From: Syngnathus acus
Taxonomy: Eukaryota; Chordata; Actinopteri; Syngnathiformes; Syngnathidae
DNA: 64,000 nt
Direction of reading: 5' to 3'
Assembly: GCF_901709675.1 (NCBI RefSeq)
Contig: NC_051092.1
Location: 2,796,491 to 2,860,490, forward strand
The position numbers and the translations under genes are program-made. Under the pieces are notes generated by a model, which saw only the letters and a program-made list of their open reading frames with translations, had not been told where the DNA came from and did no database searches. This document shows positions 54,128 through 64,000 of the stretch, piece after piece; positions within the stretch are counted from its first letter, which is position 1, and each line of letters starts with the position of its first letter.

Positions 54128-54923
54128 AAAATGGCCGCTTTGAACCAAAATGGCAGACTTTGTGTCTCTTCAGGCATGACTTCTTGAGACTTGTGGGACT
54201 TCTTCTCAAAGACTCACCTACTACAACAAGACATTTATCACATATCTCTCCACGTGCACGTCGGTAGATAATCACAACGTAGTCACAATAGCAAAACAAT
54301 TTCCAAGCTCCCTAACGCCGCCAGCGCCCGCAGCTCTTTTTTCCGTCATGTGGGAAAAAAAAAAAAATCCTTTTGATACTTTGCATCACAAGCCCGCCGA
54401 GTGTTCTCAGCTCTATCGCACCACATTGTGCGTCCGCCCTCGCTTTCATGCTTTGGCCTCGGGGCGCCTCGTCCTCTGCCTGCTGCTGCTGCCGCTGCTG
54501 CTGTTGTTGTGAACATTACACTCGTTTATAATGCCATCATCCAGTCAGACGCTCGCCTTTCTGCGCCGCTATTCCACCGCCGCCGTTTACTGCCTGCTCG
54601 TTCATGCGGACATTTTTTGTTATTTCATCATCTCGTGTTTAGGGCCGTGTTGTAATCGTTTGTTATTCTTCCCAGGAATTACTCGAGGGCTGTGAATGCC
54701 TGAGGAGTCACCAATTTTTGCAAGCGTGGTTTCAGGTGAATTAAAACTCCCTCAGTAGCGCCCCCTGGAAAGCTGAAAAGAATTAGCTACCGACATCAGT
54801 TTCAGCAGTGGAGACAAAATTTGGTGGAAGTCTCGAACGGCAGAGAACTCACAAAAAGGGTTTAAGGACTCGCACACAAAATTGAGCAAGAAATCGGCCA
54901 TTTTGGTTTGAAGCGGCCATTTT
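54128..54923. repeat. inverted repeat pair, probable interspersed repeat ends
   Basis: A 27-base segment at 54128-54154 (AAAATGGCCGCTT, two variable bases, AACCAAAATGGC) is inverted at 54897-54923 with two mismatches; 742 bases lie between. Sequence near the right arm (AGTAGCGCCCCCTGGAAAGC at 54754) resembles a fish interspersed repeat with such gcgccccct blocks. Whether both arms belong to one element is unclear. Confidence 0.5.
54756..54770 (-). promoter_or_regulatory. CTCF-like motif, minus strand
   Basis: Reverse complement TTCCAGGGGGCGCTA matches 13 of 16 core positions when extended by one base. It lies inside probable repeat sequence, which can be the source of CTCF sites but also lowers confidence. 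Confidence 0.35.
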
Positions 54924-55583
54924 GGGCTGAAGAAAATCGGGTGTATTTAATTTGCTCAATTTCAATTTGTCAAGGCAAATAAAATCATCTGGATTTAGCT
55001 AAATTTTATAAGTAGACTGTGTCCACTTTTTATAATGCAAGTCAACACCAAATCGTGAAACACATTTTGAGCGCTTACATGCAGAATTTGCAGAATAACA
55101 GACAGGATTTTTTGTTTTGAATTTTTATTTCAGCAAACTAAAATGCATGATTTTTGAAAATGCCACAAATGAAGTTAAAAATAAACACTCAAATAATTAA
55201 ATCTCATCTGAATAATCAAATAATTTACATAAAATAAATAAAACAATTATAAAAATGTATCTGAAAAATAAAATATGTCCAGAATGAAGATATAAAAATA
55301 TAAAAGTCACAAATCAATCTGAAAAGTATAACTCAGGTTTCACTATATTACATCTAGAATATACTTTAATGATCAACAAACTATTAAAAACACTCCACTC
55401 ATCAACTCCAACGCTAGACAACAGCACAAACGCGCCATACAATACGCCGTCTGCTGGACAGCCGACACCTCAGAAGAAGAATCAGAAGAAAAATGTGTGC
55501 ACAGCTCGACCCAAGGGCACTCCAAGCTGCAGCAGTTTTTCTCCGGGGCTTTACATTAGTGGTGGCGAAAATACTCACACGCT

Positions 55584-55786
55584 GTCCTTACTGATACTTA
55601 CCCTCACAGGTATGTGCTGGAGCCAATCCCAGCTGACTTTGGGCCAAAGGAGGAGTACGCCCAAAACCAGCCAATCACGCGGCACAATTAACGGTCTTCA
55701 ATTAACCTGATGTGTTTCTTTGGAAGTCCGGATCCAAACCCACAACCTCAGAACTGTGAGCCACATCCGCTAACCCTCCTAAAAGT
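55584..55786 (-). repeat. decayed tRNA-head interspersed repeat
   Basis: GCTGGAGCCAATCCCAGCTG then ACTTTGGGCCAAAGG, CCAGCCAATCACGCGGCAC, CTTCAATTAACCTGATG and finally AACCTCAGAACTGTGAGCCA with CCGCTAACC. The order is the well-known fish repeat in reverse: its tRNA-like head lies at the right end. Several internal deletions. Confidence 0.7.
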
Positions 55787-56582
55787 TTTTCAAAAGTACA
55801 TTTCCAGCTCCCTTCTTTGTAACGTCCGCTTGAGTGCATTCAGCGTTGGAACTGCTGATTTTAACAGGCAAGACTGAAAGCAGGCTGGCAGTGGGCCTAT
55901 AGAGTGATCATTGAGACAAATTGATCTCTATCTGTGCAAATTGCTGCTGTCGTCTGTCATTGGCAAATGTGGACTGTGAAGGCACACACACATTGCAGTT
56001 GTGTGTGTGAGGGAGCACAACTTTATGAATGGGGCCACACACAAGTTGCTTAATTTTTAAAAACCAAACACACCCACAATTGAGATGTCAGCATTAATGA
56101 CACAAGCCTAATTTGAGTCATTTAATGTTACATTTGTAGTACTATGAGCACATGCCAGAATATTAGGTACACACAAAAACCTCCAATACGTCTGTCTAAT
56201 CCAGCAATCCTGCCTTTAAAAAGACAACAATGCTTCGCTTTGTTCAATGTGATTGACGTTCACAGTATAGTATCATAATCATCATAAACTGTCCAGAAAA
56301 TGTGACATAAAATTCATAAACATCATTTGCATCAACATCAATTATGACAAAGCAGTCAAAATCTGTTTATTGTTATAGTTTTGATATTTACAGTACATCG
56401 GCATTTAAATCCATATAGGAGAAAATGAAAATGTCAAGGAGACTAAAGTAATCTCTGATTTGATAATAATAATAATAATAATGATAATTAATGAATTGAT
56501 TGTGCAAAAAAAATTACCTGCATTTTTGAGTGTGTGTGGAAGTGTCCCAGTTGATGATGTGACAGAGTCGCTCTCTTGAAGT

Positions 56583-56690
56583 TGATTAGGCCGGTTAACC
56601 TTTGCTCCCGCGCCGCTCTGCCGAGGTTAATCAGGCCGGGAACTTTGCGGACCCCCGGGGTCAGCGCTCCGCTATCTGCGCACAGATAAC
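56583..56690. promoter_or_regulatory. candidate regulatory cluster with inverted GATA sites
   Basis: TATCTG (56673-56678) and CAGATA (56683-56688) are inverted across four bases; upstream, AGGCCGG and GGTTAA each occur twice (56588/56633 and 56593/56625). GC-moderate island in AT-rich surroundings, 1 kb before the alternative promoter. Function inferred only. Confidence 0.3.
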
Positions 56691-57219
56691 ATTAAAGCCA
56701 CCCCAACCCACACCATTGCCATTTTTCTTTCCACTTCACTTTTTTGGCTTCTTTTATAATTCTTGGTGTTGAATTAGACGCAAAGATTCATTTGTTTTAT
56801 TATGATCAGTCAAATTTTTCATTTTCTGACGGATGACCACGAGCAGCCCACGTGTGAATTTATATTTTTACTTTCAATACATTCAATGTATTTTAATTAA
56901 AGGTTTCTTGTTTTTTGCTGATTGTAATTCCTAACTAGAAGAATTCAACAAAATACAAGATTTATACTCGATTTACCCTAAATCAGTCTTGTACTAAAAT
57001 CTTTTATACAAAGAATTTATGTATCGATCGGCACTGCTGCCAATCAACGCGTCATGTGCTGTGGCGCGCGCGTGCGTGCGCAAGCAGAGCTTTGTTCTAC
57101 TAACATGAGAAAATCACGCGTGTGCGCGTGATCAGTAAATATAAAGTGCACGGCGACATCCTCTTGTCTGGCTCGTCTTAATCGATTGTTGTGTGCAAAC
57201 ACACGTCATGTTGTGCAGC

Positions 57220-57290
57220 AGTGTGTGTGTGAGTGCGTGTGCGTGGTTGTGTGTACGTGTGCGTGGTTGTGTGTACGTGTGTGTCCATCA
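57220..57290. repeat. TG-rich tandem tract (20-base unit)
   Basis: GTGTGCGTGGTTGTGTGTAC occurs twice in tandem within a wider TG microsatellite. Confidence 0.8.
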
Positions 57291-57682
57291 TGCCGCCTGA
57301 AGGAGAAACAACTGCTAATCACACAGTAAACTGTAACAACCTGCTATGAACATGCAATAAATAAAATACAATAAATGAATTAGCATACAATACATGAATT
57401 TAGAATCCTGCTCTCATTTCAAACTCACGTTTTTCATTTTACACGCATCCCGTTATTCATTTTTAGAACCTCACAAATAATTGAAAATTATAAAGATTAC
57501 GAGACTAGAGTATTTTGTAGCAAATACACTTGATGATAATGCCAGTTGTCATTTTTTAAAAATAATATTTATGATGCTTAAGTGACGTTTTATTGCCCCT
57601 ATCTTATCATGCAGGCTGTTTAAGATATCATCCTGTATTCTGTTTCAATAAATCCATTAAATGGCCTCATTTATGTTAATAG

Positions 57683-57860
57683 TGCGCATGCGCGTTCTTA
57701 AATGAGCTATAAGTGGTTAGATATGTCATAATACATGCTTTCCATACATATAACAGCCTGTATACAGACAGGTACCCCCCTCCCCTCTGCCTCCCTCCCC
57801 CCTCCTCCCACCAGCACCCCCTCCCTCCCAGCTCACGACAGTTTTTTCTTTTTTTTTGTC
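57683..57860 (+). promoter_or_regulatory. nr2f2: candidate promoter of the alternative nr2f2 transcript
   Basis: A perfect NRF1 palindrome TGCGCATGCGCG lies at 57683-57694, a TATA-like CATATAACA at 57747-57755, and a C/T-rich tract at 57775-57860 of the kind often found at vertebrate starts. The candidate first exon follows 320-420 bases downstream, so the 5' UTR would be roughly 400 bases. All of this is motif-level inference; the real start site is unknown. Confidence 0.35.
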
Positions 57861-58175
57861 TTCTTTTTTCTGCCAGTTTGCGCGCTGTATGAAGGAGAGG
57901 AAAGGCGCTGGGGATGTATCTAAACTTCGTCGTCCTCCTCCTAATTCTTGACAAGCCTTTCAAATTGATTTCATGCAATTTCCAAATGAGTTGCCTCGGA
58001 GCTCTTTGCAAAGTTTTTGCACGCTCAGACATCACACTTTTGCAATAAACGACGAGTTCTTGTTTTGATTTTTTTTCTAACTTTCCTTAATTATTTTGTC
58101 TTTTGCATGTGGGGAGAAGAAGCCCGCCTGACTCTCACTCCAAGACTAAATTAAAGATTTTAAAGGAGAGAGAAG

Positions 58176-58215
58176 ATGCACCCCGCCACGGACGAGTCCG
58201 CAGCGTATGCATTTG
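58176..58215 (+). CDS. nr2f2: candidate alternative first coding exon of nr2f2 (DBD-less short isoform)
   Basis: ATG at 58176 opens 13 codons, MHPATDESAAYAF, plus one G, followed by the donor GTAGGT at 58216. That is exactly the phase of exon 1, so splicing to exon 2 at 61883 restores the Ala codon and reads on as AVQRGR. The product would be about 280 residues with no zinc fingers but a complete ligand-binding domain. From memory, mammalian NR2F2 has a short isoform whose separate upstream first exon encodes about 14 residues ending Tyr-Gly-Phe before the same Ala; this exon ends Tyr-Ala-Phe and sits a few kb upstream as in mammals. Such an isoform could act on partners or ligand without binding DNA. 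The start context (agaagATGC) has A at -3 (counting a-a-g before ATG). Alternative: chance ORF with a chance donor. No transcript evidence is available here. Confidence 0.68.
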
Positions 58216-59990
58216 GTAGGTGTGCTGCCGTAACAACAACATAAACCCGATTCAAAATGAGTTTGCCTCAGACATTTGAGTCATACATATAATTTAAGGT
58301 GAAGGTTAAATGCATGCAAAAAATAATCCTACAGCCGTTACTTTTAATACAGACATCTCTCCAGTCTATTGCTTTTAATTAACACGACATAGCAGTTTTG
58401 TATTATCCTCACAAAGCGTGCAAAAATATATACTTACCACAAATGCAGCGACGCTATGTCCGAAATTTTACAAGTGTTTATTTTATTTACAGATCCTCCA
58501 TTTGTGTAGAATCTGCAAATAAAAGCGACAAAGTCGCGCTAATGAGCAGATAATTGATTTTAGAATGCGGAGGGGGGAAAGCGGTCAATTTCGAAATACG
58601 AGTTAATCCAAGTCGGCCACCAGTCTGTGCGGTGGTTGGTTTGAGTTGCTCCGAGGCTGCGGCGAGCAGACGACTGAAAGCAGGCTGCCTGTGGTGCGAG
58701 TTGCACCCAGCGCGCTCCTCGCTTGCAATCAACAAGGCGATGAATGAACGCGGGGCGGGCGGGATTGCATGTAATATATTTTCTGACGCTGGGGGGCAGC
58801 CATACACTATGCTGGGACTACAATGCGTGGAGCAGAAGACAATCACACATACACACACACCCAGAGTTCAAGTGTCACAGCCTGTGGTCATGAATGAGGT
58901 CATAGCCTGGCTTTTAATAATAATATTAGGGAGGGGCTTTATTGACAACAGCAGCAAATTTGTGGTTATTTTCCCCTAACGTGTCATTTTATTGAGCATA
59001 TTGGTTTATAATTTTAATTATGCAGCTATTTTTTTTGAATAGTGCCAATTTACAGGCATCTTGAAAACCCTCATTTTTGACTTTTTTTATTTGTCACTTG
59101 TACTTGGGCAGTCGTGTAAGTAGCATTGTACACGTATATTTGAACAGTTTTCATATGAGAGACGGATTGAGCTGAAGTGTGTGTGCGATTGTAATATTAA
59201 AAAGCACTTTTGTTTTGCATCCATCCTTCCTTGCACTTTCTGGACCCCTTATCCTCTTCATGTTTGCGGGGGGCTTTAGAAATTGCTGCAGGATCTGTTT
59301 GGGGTCTGCTCGCCAGCCACAGAGCGTATTTTCTTTATGTATTTTATTTTTTAATTGTTTTATGGATTTTATTTTTTGCCATTTTATTGTTTTTAATGAA
59401 TGCATTTGAATTACTATTTTGTATGCCAAAAATTGTTTAAGCTTGCGTGTGAATGGCAGATATATAGAGAAATTCTACTAATTAGCCTATCATAAAACCC
59501 TCTCTGTATTTATAATTCTTTTTTAGTTTAAAATGTGCATCATGTGTGAATGCATGGGACATTGGGGAAAATCCTTCTTTTCATTTTGTTTACCCAACTG
59601 TGTAGTCTGTGTCTGTGTGTAAATGATAATTGTAATATCTATTCTATCTACTATAATTGTGCATTTATTTTACTTCATAATTATAAAAGTTTATTTATTC
59701 ATTTTATTTCATTTTCAACATTTGGATTAAGTACATAATCATCCCCGTTTCCCCCTATTTATTTAAAAAAATTCAAATAAAGAGCAACGGTTGCTTTATT
59801 TGTGTTTAATTTTGATGTCCAAGACAGTATGAGACATATTTTTCATGTACGGGAAGAAACGACTCCCCCCAAGCCACCCACCCACCCTTTCGCCCCTTCT
59901 TCCTGGAAACCCGCCTCCTTTTAGGACCCGGCGGCCCTGGCTCGACCTCGGCTGCGTCTTGGCTCGGCACCAAGTGGCACAGCCGCGGCC
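58216..59990 (+). other. interval between alternative exon and main promoter
   Basis: Intron sequence of the putative short transcript. The part at 58540-58830 is CpG-rich and moderately complex, possibly a regulatory or UTR segment. From 59000 to 59800 it is AT-rich and simple (A/T runs, ATTTTATT blocks). No supported coding sequence apart from the short exon upstream. The GC-rich main promoter begins near 59870. Confidence 0.6.
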
Positions 59991-59996
59991 CGGCAG

Positions 59997-60001
59997 CCAA
60001 T
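59997..60001 (+). promoter_or_regulatory. nr2f2: CCAAT box of nr2f2 promoter
   Basis: AGCCAATGG, an NF-Y type CCAAT box in good context, about 105 bases upstream of the TATA box and followed at once by a GC-box-like GGGGGGCGG (60010-60019). Confidence 0.6.
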
Positions 60002-60039
60002 GGAGAGCGAGGGGGGCGGTCCTACACACACTCCGCCTG

Positions 60040-60049
60040 CCTTATATGG
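60040..60049 (+). promoter_or_regulatory. nr2f2: CArG box (SRF-type) in nr2f2 promoter
   Basis: CCTTATATGG fits CC(A/T)6GG without mismatch. It lies 55 bases upstream of the TATA element. It suggests serum-response-factor input, but TATAT could alternatively serve as a secondary TATA-like box. Confidence 0.5.
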
Positions 60050-60055
60050 CAGCGC

Positions 60056-60069
60056 GTCGCCATGGCAAC
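60056..60069 (+). promoter_or_regulatory. nr2f2: RFX X-box in nr2f2 promoter
   Basis: GTCGCCATGGCAAC is a full match to the X-box pattern GTNRCC-N2-RGYAAC bound by RFX factors. It lies between the CArG box and the TATA box. The ATG inside it is upstream of the predicted transcription start, so it is not an upstream ORF of the main transcript. Confidence 0.5.
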
Positions 60070-60090
60070 GTGTGCTAAGTTGCAGCAGTC

Positions 60091-60103
60091 GTGTCAAAGT
60101 TCA
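60091..60103 (+). promoter_or_regulatory. nr2f2: DR1-like nuclear receptor site
   Basis: GTGTCA-A-AGTTCA: two imperfect AGGTCA-type half sites (4/6 and 5/6) spaced by one base, directly before the TATA box. DR1 elements are bound by COUP-TFs, HNF4 and RXR, so self-regulation or steric repression is possible. The match is imperfect. Confidence 0.35.
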
Positions 60104-60111
60104 CTATATAG
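60104..60111 (+). promoter_or_regulatory. nr2f2: TATA box of main nr2f2 promoter
   Basis: CTATATAG within a GC-rich promoter, at the usual place downstream of the CCAAT, CArG and X-box sites. A start site near 60135-60140 would give a 5' UTR of about 730 bases before the ATG at 60870. Confidence 0.6.
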
Positions 60112-60454
60112 AGAAGCTCAGCGAGCTGATCAGAGAGAAAGCATTCTGCCAGCCGTGCTCGTCTTAAGCCAAAAACCTCCCCGACCGCCTTTTTAACATA
60201 TTTCCACACTTTGATTCGCCTTTTTCAACCACATTCTAATCATAATTTTCATCGCACGGAAGAGAAGAAGAAGACGAAGACGCGAGGAGGGATTCTAAAA
60301 GGCGCAGATCTCCAACATTTGCTGGCTCGAGAAGCGGATTTTTCCTATTCTTTCTTTTTTGTGGAGAGAATTCTTCCAGACTCGCACCCGGAGCTTGTTG
60401 GTCCCCCATTCGACCGCCGGTCTTCTCCATCCATCCTCGCCCCCCCTTTTCCTA

Positions 60455-60690
60455 CCCTCCTCCTCCTCCTTGTCCTCCTCCTCCTTCTCTTCCTCCCTCC
60501 AAAAAGCCAAGCCGGTCCATGCTGTTTGCTCGCTCTCGTCCCGGCACTCGGCCGACCTTCCCCGCCGACGGGGGTGCTGGATGGCCGGCAGTAGGAACCC
60601 CCTTGACTCGGCCTCGCTGGTGAGAAGCAGCCTCCTCCTCGTCGTCGTCTTCTTCCTCCGCCTCCTCCCCGTCGTCGTCGTCGTCGAGTC
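60455..60690 (+). repeat. CTC/GTC trinucleotide-rich tracts in the nr2f2 leader
   Basis: Two impure triplet tracts, CCT/CTC-rich at 60458-60500 and CTC/GTC-rich at 60630-60688. They are pyrimidine-rich on the mRNA strand and interrupt otherwise mixed GC-rich leader sequence. Confidence 0.7.
60519..60623 (+). other. upstream ORF 1 in nr2f2 5' UTR (34 codons)
   Basis: ATG at 60519 opens a 34-codon frame ending in TGA at 60621. It overlaps upstream ORF 2 in another frame. Upstream ORFs in a long leader usually lower translation of the main frame. Codons are Arg/Pro-rich and give no sign of a functional peptide. Confidence 0.45.
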
Positions 60691-60739
60691 TACTCATTCC
60701 CGGAGCGGAGCGTCGAGCGCGGCGCCTCGGCTGTGGTGA
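60581..60739 (+). other. upstream ORF 2 in nr2f2 5' UTR (52 codons)
   Basis: ATG at 60581 in strong context (G at +4, G at -3) opens a 52-codon frame beginning MAGSRNPLDSASLV, with a Leu/Val-rich middle encoded by CTC/GTC runs, ending in TGA at 60737, 130 bases before the nr2f2 start. Probably a translational brake rather than a protein gene. Confidence 0.45.
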
Positions 60740-60869
60740 CATACCCCCACACACCAGCAGCACCACCACCACCCCGGTCGGCGCGTGGAACGACAACCCT
60801 CCAATAAGGTCAAAAGAGAGACAAAACGGCCGATCAAAAAGTTTCCCCCCCGTTGACTGAGAGGCAGAT

Positions 60870-64000
<3,131 letters not shown>

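Larger units (their letters stand above)
52380..57680. other. gene-free stretch upstream of the alternative nr2f2 promoter
   Basis: AT-rich sequence dominates at 52860-53560 and 55000-55370. It also holds the inverted-repeat element 54128-54923, an interspersed repeat at 55584, a (AAT)n run at 56466-56484, a GATA-rich patch at 56580-56700 and a TG-rich tandem tract at 57220-57290. No coding gene supported. Confidence 0.6.

Noticed and set aside
55369-55710. 113-codon open frame
   Set aside because: Its second half lies in the decayed interspersed repeat at 55584-55786; no protein similarity seen.
60063-60080. ATG at 60062 as an upstream ORF of nr2f2
   Set aside because: It lies inside the X-box, upstream of the TATA box, so it should not be in the main transcript.

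Overview
The window is vertebrate genomic DNA, almost certainly from a teleost fish. It is a long non-coding 'gene desert' that ends in the 5' two thirds or more of one nuclear-receptor gene, nr2f2 (COUP-TFII), on the + strand. The teleost call rests on the compact split gene (introns of 559 and 1424 bases) with GT-AG splice sites, on relics of Tc1-like, hAT-like and tRNA-head repeats of kinds common in fish, and on abundant short microsatellites and homopolymers. The species cannot be read from the sequence.

Layout. Positions 1 to about 57,600 hold no protein-coding gene I can support. They carry a TIR-bearing MITE (857-1163), pieces of an abundant tRNA-head repeat family (near 9.3, 10.9, 14.7, 48.6 and 55.6 kb), an hAT-like non-autonomous element next to a decayed hAT BED-finger reading frame (26.0-26.7 kb), two decayed Tc1-like transposases (31.9-32.3 kb and 52.2-52.4 kb), several local tandem duplications and AT-rich low-complexity tracts. 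Between the repeats lie stretches that look like vertebrate conserved non-coding elements (dense homeodomain, forkhead, GATA and TEAD-type motifs without reading frames). NR2F2 in other vertebrates sits in such an enhancer-rich desert. These calls are candidates only, because conservation cannot be tested here.

The nr2f2 locus runs from about 57.7 kb to the window end. The main transcript has a compact promoter (CCAAT, CArG box, RFX X-box, DR1-like site and TATA box between 59,997 and 60,110), a long pyrimidine-rich 5' UTR with two overlapping upstream ORFs, coding exon 1 (60,870-61,323; N-terminal region and both zinc fingers), exon 2 (61,883-62,410; hinge and first part of the ligand-binding domain) and the start of exon 3 (63,835 to beyond 64,000). 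About 36 C-terminal residues, including the AF-2 helix, lie outside.

The most interesting observation is a short candidate coding first exon at 58,176-58,215, 2.7 kb upstream of the main start codon. It encodes 13 residues, ends in the same splice phase as exon 1 and has a GT donor. Joined to exon 2 it would give a receptor lacking the DNA-binding domain, matching in position, length and phase the mammalian short NR2F2 isoform. A possible promoter for it (NRF1 palindrome, TATA-like box, pyrimidine tract) lies at 57.68-57.85 kb.
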